From positions 1 through 64,000 of the forward strand of contig NZ_JANQAH010000010.1 in assembly GCF_024707125.1 (NCBI RefSeq): a DNA stretch of 64,000 bases, read 5' to 3'. Positions 31,436 to 40,455 of this stretch are shown here, piece by piece. Numbering within the stretch: the stretch's first letter is position 1; the number at the start of each line of letters is the position of its first letter. Source of the stretch: Devosia sp. Its GTDB lineage: Bacteria; Pseudomonadota; Alphaproteobacteria; Rhizobiales; Devosiaceae. The translations under genes and the position numbers were made by a program. The notes under the pieces are model-generated. The model was given only the letters and a program-made list of their open reading frames with translations. It had not been told where the DNA came from and did not search any database.

Positions 31436-33901
31436 TTATTCGGCTGCCGCGCGCGGCTCGGTCTGTTTCAGGATGTCCTTGTCGAAATCATCGACATGCA
31501 CAGCCCGTTCCGTCGCCTCATCCGCCGCCCGCATGATCCCGGCCTCGTTGTCATTGATGACCCCGGCCTTGACCGCGTCGACGATGGCATCCCGATCGAG
31601 CCGCCGTTCGAACACGCCGCGGCGCGACGCCTTGATGAACCGTGCCTCGATATCCTCGGCCTCCGTCACCTTGATGAAGGCATCTTCGAGAACGCCTGTG
31701 ACATCATTTGGGTCCGTCGTCACATAAACTCCCGTCGTCAACCGGTCGCGGAAGGCACCCGGCCGCAGCACGGCGCGCACGAAGCGATAATTGACCCGGT
31801 CGCTGGCGCGCTTGGCATGGCGCCCCAGCGGGAAGCAGAGAATGCGCATGGCCCAGGCAAAGAAGGGATTGGGGAAGTTATCAAAGACTTCGCCAAAGCT
31901 CTTTTCGATGGAGGCGATCCGGTCGGCCATGATGGCTTCAACGAGTTCCTTATCCTCGGCAATCCGCCCCTCTTCGTCAAAACGCTTCAGCGTTGCCGAC
32001 ATGAGGTAAAGGTCGCCCAGAAGATCGGCCATGCGGCCCGAAAGCTTCTGCTTGCGCTTCAGCGCGCCGCCCAGAACCACCGTGGTCCAGTCAGCCACCA
32101 GCGCAAAATCCTGCGAATAGCGATGGAGCTTTCGATACCACCCAGCCATCGGCCCATCATTGGGCGATGAGGCAAAGGCGCCATTGGTGAGGCCATGCAG
32201 AAAACTCGCCACGATATTGCGCAGCATGAAGGCCGTATGCCCGCCAAAGGCCTTGTCGAAAGCGTCAATGCCAGCCTTGCGATCCCGATTCTGCGCCGCC
32301 TCAACTTCCTTGAGCAGATAAGGATGCGCACGCAGCACGCCCTGCGCAAAGGTCATCAGCGTGCGCGTCAGGATATTCGCGCCTTCCACGGTGATCGCCA
32401 CCGGCAGCGCCTGATAGGCGCCGAAGAGATAGTTGCCCGGACCATCCTGAATGGCGCGGCCACCCTGGATATCGAAGGCATCGTCCATGCTGTCGCGCAT
32501 GGCTTCCGTCGTCGTGTATTTCAGGAGGCCCGCAATCACCGCCGGCCGCTGGCCTTCATCAACCATCGACGCCGTCAGCCGCCGCGCCGCCTCAAAGCTA
32601 TAGGCGCGCTTGATCATTTCGCCGAGCGGCTCGGCCACGCCTTCCATGATCCCGACCGGAATACCGAACTGCCGGCGCACACGGGCATAGGCCGAAGTCG
32701 CACGCAGCGTCGCCTTGATCGAGATCGAGCCGATGGCCGGCAGCGAAATAGCGCGGCCCGTCGCCAGACACTCCATCAGCATGCGCCAACCCTGGCCGGC
32801 ATAGTCGGTGCCACCGATGAGATAATCGATCGGCACGAACATATTGGTGCCGCGCACCGGACCATTCATGAAGGCCTGCCGCGCCGGATAGTGCCGGCGG
32901 CCGATATCAAGCCCCTGATGATCGCTGGGAATGAGCGCCAGCGTAATGCCGATATCCTCGCCGCGCCCAAGCAGATTGTCCGGGTCCTTGAGGATGAAGG
33001 CGAGACCGACCAGCGTCGCAATCGGTGCCAGCGTAATATAGCGCTTGTCGAAGGTCAGGTTGACACCAAGCACTTCCTGCCCGTTCCACATGCCCTTGGT
33101 GACGATACCGATATCGCGCATGCCGCCAGCATCGGACCCCGAATGCACGCCGGTCAGCGCAAAGCACGGAATGTCCTTACCGGTCGCCAGGCGATGCAGA
33201 TATTTTTCCTTCTGCGCCGGCGTGCCGTATTTTTCGAGCAGTTCACCCGGCCCGAGCGAATTGGGCACCATGACGGTAATACCCGCCGCCACCGAGCGGC
33301 TGGCGATCTTCGACACGATCATCGACTGTGCCTGCGCGGTAAAACCGAGGCCACCATGCTCCTTGCCGATGAGCATGCCCAAAAAACCCTTGTCGCGCAG
33401 GAACTGCCAGAGTTCGGGCGAGAGATCAGCGCGGTTATGGCGGATATCCCAGTCGTCGATCATCTTGCAGGCGGTTTCGGTCTCGTTATCGAGAAAGGCC
33501 TGCTCTTCCGCTGAAAGTGTCAGCGGCCGGATTTTGGTCAGCTTGTCCCAGTCCGGACGCCCCGAAAACAGTTCCGCATCCCAGCCGACAGTACCGGCAT
33601 CGAGCGCCTCCTGCTCCGTGCGGCTCACCTTGGGCAGGATCGATTTGACGGCCCCAAAGATCGGCGTGATCAGCACGGCCTTGCGTATCGGCTCAAGGCT
33701 GAGCGCCAGCATGACGACGCCGAGGACGATAAGTACCCAGCTCCCAAAGCCCAGGCCGTAGGTCGCTCCGCTGGTCGCAAACTGCACGCCCGACAGGAGA
33801 CCAATAGCGATTGCCGCGGCGCCCCATTGCCAGAGCGGGCTCTCGCGCATGGCCAGCGTGGCGAACACCGCAACGGCAATCAAGATAAGCAATAGGGTCA
33901 C
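31436..33901 (-). CDS. fadE: Acyl-CoA dehydrogenase, FadE type
   Basis: The 821-residue protein matches FadE (E. coli 814). Two N-terminal membrane helices lie within residues 1-60. The flavin dehydrogenase core follows, with FALTGVHSGSDAGGM, RGTNMFVPIDYLIGG and AFDIQGGRAIQDGPGNYLFG, and then a long C-terminal DUF1974 region. It performs the first oxidation of fatty acyl-CoA. GTG 33901 is chosen because GAGGAGGA is about 7 bases upstream and the helix begins at once. A longer frame to 33979 lacks such a site. It is the first gene of the fad operon, with a LiuR-like box about 150 bases upstream. Confidence 0.93.
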   Translation of the reverse strand: MTLLLILIAVAVFATLAMRESPLWQWGAAAIAIGLLSGVQFATSGATYGLGFGSWVLIVLGVVMLALSLEPIRKAVLITPIFGAVKSILPKVSRTEQEALDAGTVGWDAELFSGRPDWDKLTKIRPLTLSAEEQAFLDNETETACKMIDDWDIRHNRADLSPELWQFLRDKGFLGMLIGKEHGGLGFTAQAQSMIVSKIASRSVAAGITVMVPNSLGPGELLEKYGTPAQKEKYLHRLATGKDIPCFALTGVHSGSDAGGMRDIGIVTKGMWNGQEVLGVNLTFDKRYITLAPIATLVGLAFILKDPDNLLGRGEDIGITLALIPSDHQGLDIGRRHYPARQAFMNGPVRGTNMFVPIDYLIGGTDYAGQGWRMLMECLATGRAISLPAIGSISIKATLRATSAYARVRRQFGIPVGIMEGVAEPLGEMIKRAYSFEAARRLTASMVDEGQRPAVIAGLLKYTTTEAMRDSMDDAFDIQGGRAIQDGPGNYLFGAYQALPVAITVEGANILTRTLMTFAQGVLRAHPYLLKEVEAAQNRDRKAGIDAFDKAFGGHTAFMLRNIVASFLHGLTNGAFASSPNDGPMAGWYRKLHRYSQDFALVADWTTVVLGGALKRKQKLSGRMADLLGDLYLMSATLKRFDEEGRIAEDKELVEAIMADRIASIEKSFGEVFDNFPNPFFAWAMRILCFPLGRHAKRASDRVNYRFVRAVLRPGAFRDRLTTGVYVTTDPNDVTGVLEDAFIKVTEAEDIEARFIKASRRGVFERRLDRDAIVDAVKAGVINDNEAGIMRAADEATERAVHVDDFDKDILKQTEPRAAAE

Positions 33902-34050
33902 TGCACTGTCCTCCTCGAACGGCGCGACACCAAGATTGGAGGCGTCGCCCGCCATGCCAAACCGCCGGACCGATCTCAACGGAACCAGCCCTTATGCCTC
34001 ACGTCACCCTAGACCATGACGCAGCATTTGTTGACCGCACTCTAGCAAGC

Positions 34051-34066
34051 TTTACGTAAACGTCAA
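34051..34066. promoter_or_regulatory. LiuR-like MerR box before fadE
   Basis: TTTACGTAAACGTCAA (reverse complement TTGACGTTTACGTAAA) agrees with the LiuR-type motif known for branched-chain amino-acid and fatty-acid genes. The inner TTTACGTAAA is itself palindromic. A similar box lies before fadD at 36461. Confidence 0.6.
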
Positions 34067-34136
34067 CTAAACGCCGCAAACGTCCACTTTGGGCCGATGC
34101 GAGGCCTATTCCAGGCTCAGCATGCGCCTTGGTTCT

Positions 34137-35132
34137 TTAGGCGAGGTTTCCCACCGCAGCATTGGCGTTAAATCGTTCGCGATAGGCCCCGACCCCGAGC
34201 CCGGTAATGCGCTGGAACACCCGCCTGAACGCGGCAGGGTCCTTGTACCCGACATCCCAGGCGATCTGTTCCACCGAGTCCCGGCTGAATTCGAGTTTTT
34301 CGCGGGCCAGCGCCACGCGCAGGTCCTGCACATATTCGGTCGGCCTGACCCCGGTCGCCTTTTGAAACCGGCGCAAAAACGTCCGCGTTTCGAGCCCAGC
34401 CTCAGCGGACATGGCCTCCACCGACACTTCCTTGCCGGCCCGTCCCTGCAGCCAGTGCTGCACCTTCAGGATCGCCTTGTCGCCATGCGTCAGATTGGGC
34501 GCAAAGCGCGAATAGTGCCGCTGCTCCCGCCCAGCAGGATCGACCAGCAAAAACTTCGCCGTATCCGCCATCACCGTCGGTCCGAGAATCCGGTGCACCA
34601 GCCGCAGGCCGAGATCGGTCCAGGCGAGCATGCCGCCGGCAGTGATGATGTCGCCGTCTTCGACGATGATGTCGCCCGGGGTCATATCGACATCGGGAAA
34701 GGCGGCCCGAAAGGCATCGGCATAAAGCCAGTGCGTCGTCGCCCGGCGGCCCGAGAGGAGCCCCGCATGGCCGAGCATGAACGCCCCTCCGCAGATGGAA
34801 GCCAGGGTCGAGCCGGCCTTGTGACGCTCATGGATCCAGGGCACGAAATCGGTGACCTCGTCGGCTCGAAGGGCATCGGCGAGACGGCCAGGAATAATGA
34901 CGATCACCGGTTGCCCCCCGGCCTCCGGTGCGCTGTCAAAAATGCGCGAAAAGCCCCCTTCGCCCAGCTTCCAGTGCGTGGTCCTGATGCGCTCGGGCCC
35001 GCCATGCTGGCGCGCATAGTCGTTGGCGACCTCGAAGGCATCGGTGAGGCCGTGGACAGATGCCATGGCGCAGCCGGGGTAAAGCATGAGGCCAATTTCG
35101 GTGTGTCGAATGGCGTCCAGTTTCTTTGTCAC
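34137..35132 (-). CDS. GlxA-family transcriptional regulator (DJ-1/PfpI-like plus AraC HTH)
   Basis: The N-terminal ~200 residues form a class-I amidotransferase-like (DJ-1/PfpI) domain with the elbow SICGGAFMLGHAGLLSGR. The last ~100 residues are an AraC DNA-binding region with two helix-turn-helices (VEAMSAEAGLETRTFLRRFQ and VEQIAWDVGYKDPAAFRRVF). The start is uncertain. I give GTG 35132, giving VTKKLDAI. In-frame GTG codons at 35153 and 35183 would add 7 or 17 residues. It is divergent from an alpha/beta hydrolase, a likely target. Confidence 0.88.
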   Translation of the reverse strand: MTKKLDAIRHTEIGLMLYPGCAMASVHGLTDAFEVANDYARQHGGPERIRTTHWKLGEGGFSRIFDSAPEAGGQPVIVIIPGRLADALRADEVTDFVPWIHERHKAGSTLASICGGAFMLGHAGLLSGRRATTHWLYADAFRAAFPDVDMTPGDIIVEDGDIITAGGMLAWTDLGLRLVHRILGPTVMADTAKFLLVDPAGREQRHYSRFAPNLTHGDKAILKVQHWLQGRAGKEVSVEAMSAEAGLETRTFLRRFQKATGVRPTEYVQDLRVALAREKLEFSRDSVEQIAWDVGYKDPAAFRRVFQRITGLGVGAYRERFNANAAVGNLA

Positions 35133-35155
35133 TTCCGGACCTGATTCTGTCACTT
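35127..35155. promoter_or_regulatory. Direct repeats, possible AraC-type operator
   Basis: TGTCACTT occurs at 35127-35134 and 35148-35155, 21 bases apart, the spacing expected for an AraC-type monomer binding two helical turns. The inverted repeat GCGAC-N4-GTCGC is adjacent at 35156-35169. They overlap the uncertain start of the regulator. Confidence 0.4.
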
Positions 35156-35240
35156 GCGACAATCGTCGCTCGCCTTGGACCACTCTAAGTTCAACTCATC
35201 ACAGCGAACAAGGGGTTCGCCAAACACTGAGGAGACTAAA

Positions 35241-36045
35241 ATGACCAACACGATCGTTCTTATCCATGGCGCCTGGCTCAATGCTCTTTCCTGGGAAAAG
35301 GTGAAGGCCCGCTACGAAGCCCAGGGTTTTAATGTCATCGCCCCCGACTGGCCGTTTGACAATCGCACCCCCCGCCCAGCTCCGCGCCGCCCCGGCCAAG
35401 GAACTCGCCACCCTGAGCCAGAGCCAAATCCTCGACCACTACGAAGCCATCATCCGCGCTCTTCCCGAAAAGCCGATCCTGATCGGTCACTCGCTCGGCG
35501 GTGTCTTCGTGCAGCATCTGCTGTCCCGCGGTCTCGGTGTTGCCGGCGTCGCCATCAACCCCGCCCCGACCCCCGGCGTGCCGCTCGGACCCCAGGCCAT
35601 CGTCTCGGCCCTGCCGGTCTTCTCTGACATCTTCTCGTGGAAGAAGGCCAAGGTGATGAGCCGCGACTTCTTCGCCAGCCGCTTCGCCCAGACCCAGGAT
35701 ATCGCCGATGTCGATGCCAACTACGATCGCTACGTCGTCCCGACCCCCGGCCGGGTCTACTGGAACGGCGTCGTCAACCCGATCAAGATCGACTGGGCCA
35801 AGCAGAACCGTGCCCCGCTCCTCCTGATCGGCGGCGGCAAGGACCTGATCGCCGATGCCTCGATGACCCGCGCCATCTACAACAAGCAGCGCAAGGCCAA
35901 GACGCAGACCGACCTTCATATCTTCGAGGATCGTTCGCACTGGACGCTGATGGACAAGGGTTGGGAACAGGTCGCCGACATTGCCCTCAACTGGGCCGTG
36001 GCCCAGGCTGCCGAAGGCAAGCCGCAGCTCCGCGCCGTTGCCTGA
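35241..36045 (+). CDS. Alpha/beta hydrolase, with a one-base frameshift
   Basis: ATG 35241 (GGAG at 35231-35234) opens TNTIVLIHGAWLNALSWEKV. The frame breaks in the CCCCCC run at 35368-35373. Removing one C gives WPFDNRTPAQLRAAPAKELA and joins the rest of the protein, which ends at 36045. The nucleophile elbow GHSLGGVF and a late histidine in DRSHWTLM are present. The corrected protein has about 267 residues and resembles esterase/haloalkane-dehalogenase-like hydrolases. It is divergent from the GlxA-family regulator. Substrate is unknown. A run-length error is the simplest explanation of the frame break. Confidence 0.82.
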
Positions 36046-36075
36046 GGCTTTCCCTCATGCAATCAGCAGGTTAAG

Positions 36076-36099
36076 GGCCCCGCTCCGGCGGGGCCTTTT
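36076..36099. terminator. Terminator between convergent genes
   Basis: GGCCCCG pairs with CGGGGCC and TTTT follows. It lies 30 bases after the hydrolase stop and just beyond the stop of the convergent DUF1905 gene. Confidence 0.8.
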
Positions 36100-36103
36100 G
36101 CCG

Positions 36104-36397
36104 TCAGGCCGGCCCCACGACCATGACGATCTCCAGCACGCCACTCTCGGGAATGGAGATTTTCTTGCGCACCGCATCCTTGAGCGGCAGAAGATAGCCG
36201 CCCTCCTTGGGAAAGAGCGAAGTGCGGAACGTGACCTCGCCGATCACCGCCTCGACCGGAATGACGCCCCAGCCATAGGACACAGCCTTGGCCATCTCCC
36301 CGACTTGCCGCGCCACCTCTTCCGGCAGCCGCGCAAAGTAGAACGGCGCCGGCCCGCACCAGTGGATGACTTCGGCCTCGAAACGAAATTCCGACAC
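36104..36397 (-). CDS. DUF1905 domain protein
   Basis: The 97-residue protein matches the DUF1905 pattern: FEAEVIHWCGPAPFYFARLPEEVARQV, then YGWGVIPVEAVIGEVTFRTSLFPKEGGYLLPLK-type text and VRKKISI. This fold is a small beta barrel of unknown role. It is a monocistronic gene divergent from fadD, with no link in function that I can see. Confidence 0.85.
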   Translation of the reverse strand: MSEFRFEAEVIHWCGPAPFYFARLPEEVARQVGEMAKAVSYGWGVIPVEAVIGEVTFRTSLFPKEGGYLLPLKDAVRKKISIPESGVLEIVMVVGPA

Positions 36398-36460
36398 GTT
36401 TTGCCTTCCCTCTGCATTGCTCAGATCAGTGGGGAACGCAGGTACCCCAAAGGCAGTTGT

Positions 36461-36476
36461 TTGACGCTAACGTAAA
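36461..36476. promoter_or_regulatory. LiuR-like MerR box before fadD
   Basis: TTGACGCTAACGTAAA differs in only two of 16 positions from the reverse complement of the box before fadE. It lies 85 bases before fadD, whose operon encodes a MerR-family regulator. Confidence 0.6.
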
Positions 36477-36560
36477 GCCGTGAAATAGTTCTTCCTGCAT
36501 GCTGGCGGAGGAAGCGACGGAACATACCGCGCTGCCGGCATCACGAGGAGGAAACAAGGC

Positions 36561-38276
36561 ATGTCGACCGAGACTCATTCGCCCGACCGCGTTCGTCCCT
36601 GGCTCGCCAGCTACCCCGAAGGGATCGAGTGGCAAACCGAGATCGACACGACCCCGGTGCATGAACAGGTTCTGGCCGCCTGTGCGCGCAACCCCTCGGC
36701 CGTGGCCCTCGACTTCCTCGGTGGCACCACCACTTTCGGCGACCTCGCCAAGAAGATCGTCGCCTTTGCCGGCGCCCTCCAGTCCCAATATGGCGTCAAG
36801 AAGGGCAGTCGCGTCGCGCTCATGCTGCCCAATACGCCCTTTTATCCCATCGCCTACTATGGCGTGCTCCGCGCCGGCGGCACGGTGGTCAATTGCAACC
36901 CGCTCTATACCGTTCCGGAGCTGAGCCACATCACCAAGAATGCCGGCGCCGATATTCTGATCACGCTCGATCTCAAGCTGATCTTTGAAAAGGCCGAGGC
37001 CCTGCTCACCGCCGGCCACGTCAAATCGCTGGTCGTCTGCCATTTCCCCGACGCACTGCCGCTGGCGAAAAAGGTCCTGTTCTCGCTCTTCAAGCGCAAG
37101 GACCTCTCCAATCCCTCGCGGTCCGTGCATGTTGGAAAAATCCGCGCCTTCGATGACCTGATTGCGGCGAAGGAGACCCCGAGCGCCGTCCACATCGACG
37201 CCAGGACTGACATCGCCGTGCAGCAATATACCGGCGGCACCACCGGCATCCCCAAGGGCGCGCTGCTGACCCATGCCAATATCGCGGCCAATATGAGCCA
37301 GATCGACAAATGGGGCTGCGGGCTCTTCTATCCGCCCTCGAAGGTGGTCGCTGTCCTGCCCTTCTTCCACATCTTCGCCATGACCGTCTGCATGAACGTG
37401 CCGCTCTGCAATGGCACGCAGGTGGTCATGCTGCCGCGCTTCGAATTGAAGGCTCTGCTCGACCTTCTCATGCGCACCAAGGCAAACGTCCTGCCTGCCG
37501 TGCCGACCCTGCTCAATGCCATCGCCCGCGCCGACACGGCCACAGCCGAACACCTGGCAAGCCTCGAAGTCGCCATTTCCGGCGGCGCGGCGCTGCCCGA
37601 TGAAGTCCGCCACGCCTTCGCAAAAAAATCGAAAGCCATCCTCGCCGAAGGCTATGGCCTCACCGAGGCCTCGCCCGTCGTCTGCTGTGCAGCCCTGCGC
37701 GTCCCCTCAAAACCCATGTCCATCGGCCTGCCCCTGCCGGGCACCGATATCCGCTTTGTCGATGTCGACAAGCACAAGGAAGTGGGCATCGGCGAGAACG
37801 GCGAATTGCAGGTCAAGGGCGCCCAGGTCATGTCGGGCTACTACAACAATCCCGAAGCATCGGCCGAAGCTTTTGACGACGGCTGGCTGCGCACCGGCGA
37901 TGTCGGCCATGTCGATGAAGACGGCTATGTCTTCCTCGTCGACCGCATCAAGGACCTGATCATCTGTTCCGGCTTCAACGTTTATCCGCGCACCATCGAG
38001 GAAGCGCTGATGACCCATGAAGCGGTCGAGGAAACCAATGTCATCGGCGTGCCCGACGACTATCGCGGCGAGGCGCCGGTCGCCTATGTCAAACTTCGCG
38101 AAGGCAAAACGGTCAGCGAAGCCGACCTCAAACATTTCCTTGGCGACAAGCTCAACAAGATCGAGATGCCCAAGGAAATCATCTTCAAGGACGCGCTCCC
38201 CAAGACGCTGATCGGCAAACTCAGCAAGAAAGAGCTGCGCGAAGAATATGCCCAGAAGAAAGCCAAAAAGCAGTGA
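36561..38276 (+). CDS. fadD: Long-chain fatty acid-CoA ligase
   Basis: The 571-residue AMP-forming ligase activates fatty acids for beta-oxidation. Motif P YTGGTTGIPKGA is at residues 223-234. GYGLTEASP, GWLRTGDVGHVDEDGY and the C-terminal catalytic lysine in TLIGKLSKKELR are present. GGAGG lies about 8 bases before the ATG. It is followed without a gap by a MerR regulator and then a phosphatase-like gene. A LiuR-type box lies upstream, and fadE-fadJ-fadA shares this box. Confidence 0.94.
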   Translation: MSTETHSPDRVRPWLASYPEGIEWQTEIDTTPVHEQVLAACARNPSAVALDFLGGTTTFGDLAKKIVAFAGALQSQYGVKKGSRVALMLPNTPFYPIAYYGVLRAGGTVVNCNPLYTVPELSHITKNAGADILITLDLKLIFEKAEALLTAGHVKSLVVCHFPDALPLAKKVLFSLFKRKDLSNPSRSVHVGKIRAFDDLIAAKETPSAVHIDARTDIAVQQYTGGTTGIPKGALLTHANIAANMSQIDKWGCGLFYPPSKVVAVLPFFHIFAMTVCMNVPLCNGTQVVMLPRFELKALLDLLMRTKANVLPAVPTLLNAIARADTATAEHLASLEVAISGGAALPDEVRHAFAKKSKAILAEGYGLTEASPVVCCAALRVPSKPMSIGLPLPGTDIRFVDVDKHKEVGIGENGELQVKGAQVMSGYYNNPEASAEAFDDGWLRTGDVGHVDEDGYVFLVDRIKDLIICSGFNVYPRTIEEALMTHEAVEETNVIGVPDDYRGEAPVAYVKLREGKTVSEADLKHFLGDKLNKIEMPKEIIFKDALPKTLIGKLSKKELREEYAQKKAKKQ

Positions 38277-38665
38277 CTTCCTCCGACGCCGATAGCCCGG
38301 ATCTCTATTCCATCGCCGATCTCGCCCGCGAATTCGGCATCTCGACCCGGGCCATCCGCTTCTATGAAAGCAAGGGCCTGATCGCGCCCGAGCGGCTGGG
38401 CGCCACCCGCGTCTTCCGCCGCCGCGATCGCGCCCGGCTGATCCTGATCCTGCGCGGCAAGCGCCTCGGCTTCTCGCTGCGCGATATTTCCGACTATCTC
38501 GCGCTCTACGACGCCGACCGTGGCCAGCAGGTCAACCTTCTCGCCGAAAAGGTCGACGAGCGTCTAAAATTGCTTGAACAACAATTGGCAGACCTGCAAA
38601 CCACGATTGCCGAACTGCAAGAAATCCGCAAACTTGCCCGGACACGAGTCTCTTCTGCGAGTTAG
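38273..38665 (+). CDS. MerR-family regulator (LiuR-like), likely fatty-acid catabolism regulator
   Basis: The 130-residue protein has the MerR winged helix (YSIADLAREFGISTRAIRFYESKGL, then RVFRRRDRARLILILRGKRLGF) and a C-terminal coiled coil (LAEKVDERLKLLEQQLADLQ). No metal-binding cysteines are present, as in LiuR. The start GTG 38273 overlaps the fadD stop as GTGA. Its place behind fadD, and the TTGACG-N4-CGTAAA boxes before fadD and fadE, make it the likely regulator of both operons, sensing an acyl-CoA. That role is inferred. Confidence 0.85.
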   Translation: MTSSDADSPDLYSIADLAREFGISTRAIRFYESKGLIAPERLGATRVFRRRDRARLILILRGKRLGFSLRDISDYLALYDADRGQQVNLLAEKVDERLKLLEQQLADLQTTIAELQEIRKLARTRVSSAS

Positions 38666-38668
38666 GTC

Positions 38669-39202
38669 ATGTCAGAATTGTTCGCGTCCCTGACAGACGG
38701 TATCGGCCATCCCAATCGCTGGCCCTGCGCCATGCTGGTCTGCAGCCAGACCGAAGCCCGCCGCAATGGCGTCGAATGGGCCCCGAGCCACATCATCTCC
38801 ATCTATGGCCCGGAAAGCCGCTATCTCGGCCTGCCCGATTTCGATCAGACCCGCCAGCTCCATGCCCGCTTCGAGGACGTCGCCGATCCCGCCGCCCCGG
38901 GCGCCCCGACCCGCGCCCATATCGAAGAGATCATGGCCTTCGTCGATGGTCTGCCAAAAGATGCGCGTCTGATGATCCACTGCCTGCAAGGCAGCACTCG
39001 CGGCGCCGCTACCGCGCTCGGCATTCTCTCGCGCTATCTGCCCGCCGATAAAGCGGGCCAAGCCATCTTCAAGACGTTTCCAAACGTCGCGCCCAGCCCA
39101 CTCGTCATCGCGCTCTGGGACAAGGTCCTGGGCCTCGATGGCAAGCTGATCAAGGCCGGCCGGAAATTCCCCACCTCGGGCCTCCGCCGCGCCGTCGCCT
39201 GA
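38669..39202 (+). CDS. Dual-specificity/tyrosine phosphatase-like protein
   Basis: The 177-residue protein has the P-loop CX5R as MIHCLQGSTRGAA, with C105 and R111, and an aspartate-rich region before it. This is the layout of a small DSP-like phosphatase found next to other enzymes in Rhizobiales. It follows the MerR gene by three bases and so belongs to the fadD operon. Substrate is unknown. The opposite-strand repeat protein appears to overlap its 3' end, but that overlap vanishes if a base is corrected there. Confidence 0.75.
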   Translation: MSELFASLTDGIGHPNRWPCAMLVCSQTEARRNGVEWAPSHIISIYGPESRYLGLPDFDQTRQLHARFEDVADPAAPGAPTRAHIEEIMAFVDGLPKDARLMIHCLQGSTRGAATALGILSRYLPADKAGQAIFKTFPNVAPSPLVIALWDKVLGLDGKLIKAGRKFPTSGLRRAVA

Positions 39203-40371
39203 ACCAGACCGTTCAGGCCGTCATCGAAAAAGAGATTGCCCGACGCCGCCTGGCCCGCCCCAATGCTGGCCATATAGGCACCGCGCGCCTGATCGAGACG
39301 CCGCACGGCACTCTCGATCTTGTCGCCGGTCAACGCTTCCTCGCTCCCCAGCATCGTCAGGATGGTCGAGATGCCTTCGGTGACGCGCAGACCCACTGCG
39401 CCGCTGGCGCTCAGGTCCTTTTGCGCGGCCGTGACGAGCTTGGCCAGCGTCTGCCTTAGTGAAACCTGCTTGGTGCGCAGTTCAAGATTGTCGGCCGCGC
39501 CCGCCAAAACCACACGATCATAGCCAACGATCACGGACTCAAAGCCATCCTCAACCAGTTGCGAACCGTTGACATAGCTTTGCTTGCCGGTCTCAACCTG
39601 TTCGGAACCCACCTTCACGCGCTCGCTGCCCACCACGACCGTTTCGGTGCCCGTTAGCACCTCTTCGGTGCCGGTCTGTTCGGAAACCGTACCGGTCTGC
39701 TGCGCGGTCGTTTGTCCGGCGACAAAGCCAAGCTTATCGAGCGCGGTGCCCGATACATCGAGAAAGCCATTGGGCACTTCGGCCAGCGTCAGGCTCTGGG
39801 CATTGTCGGTCGACAGGATGAGCTTTCCGCCCGCCCCGATCTGCGCCTCGACATGGTCGATACTGCCCAGCGCCGAAGTCAGTGCCGTCTGGAACGATCC
39901 GGCCATGGCGGTATAGGCAAAATTCTGCGTCACCCCATTGGAGGTCACCGCAATATTGGTTCCGGTGAATTTTACCGTGGAAGCGGCCGCGCCATCGACC
40001 TGCACCGAAAAGTCGGCTTTTTCATCAAGCCCGGCCGTAGCCGCCGATGCGAAGCCGCTGATGTCTCGCGTGCCTGTCACCTTGGTTTCATAGACCGGGC
40101 GCTGCGTATAGACCGGCCGCGTCTCATAGACATTGCGCTCTTCCGTAACGTCCCGATCCTCGAACCGGTCGCGCGTCACATAGATTGGGCGGCTGGCATA
40201 GAGCGGCTGGCTGGAATACTTGATGCGCGAGCCATAGCGCGCCTCAAAGCTCACCTCTTCGCGCGCCGCAGGCTGCTGCACCACGGTTTTCAGCGCCAAC
40301 AGGCCCTGCCGAGCGGATTGAAACCGCGACGGTACGCTTGGCTGGTTGTAGCTGGCAGCGGTAATGGCCAT
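39034..40371 (-). CDS. Heptad-repeat protein with flagellin hook-IN-like core; likely frameshift at its 3' end
   Basis: The frame as read has 445 residues and runs 169 bases into the phosphatase gene. Removing one base from the A run at 39227-39231 would end it in SGNLFSMTA at 39213, clear of that gene. From about residue 50 to 97 a seven-residue repeat centred on tyrosine and arginine is seen (YASRPIY, YETRPVY, TQRPVYE). Residues ~118-210 resemble a flagellin hook-IN domain (FSVQVDGAAASTVKF, then DVSGTALDKLGFVAG). From ~218 a second block of about nine heptads follows (TGTEEVL, TGTETVV, VGSERVK, VGSEQVE). No signal peptide is visible. It may be a flagellar or surface protein. Confidence 0.6.
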   Translation of the reverse strand: MAITAASYNQPSVPSRFQSARQGLLALKTVVQQPAAREEVSFEARYGSRIKYSSQPLYASRPIYVTRDRFEDRDVTEERNVYETRPVYTQRPVYETKVTGTRDISGFASAATAGLDEKADFSVQVDGAAASTVKFTGTNIAVTSNGVTQNFAYTAMAGSFQTALTSALGSIDHVEAQIGAGGKLILSTDNAQSLTLAEVPNGFLDVSGTALDKLGFVAGQTTAQQTGTVSEQTGTEEVLTGTETVVVGSERVKVGSEQVETGKQSYVNGSQLVEDGFESVIVGYDRVVLAGAADNLELRTKQVSLRQTLAKLVTAAQKDLSASGAVGLRVTEGISTILTMLGSEEALTGDKIESAVRRLDQARGAYMASIGAGQAASGNLFFDDGLNGLVQATARRRPEVGNFRPALISLPSRPRTLSQSAMTSGLGATFGNVLKMAWPALSAGR

Positions 40372-40455
40372 GAGGATCCCCGATCTCGATCCTCTAGCCC
40401 GGCGCTCGCTAAACGAGCCCCAAGAACTTGCCCCGTATTTTATCGATCGACACCG

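Noticed and set aside
39034..39202. True convergent overlap of the repeat protein with the phosphatase gene
   Set aside because: One base less in the A run at 39227-39231 places a stop at 39213 and removes the overlap. The run-on tail has no repeat character.
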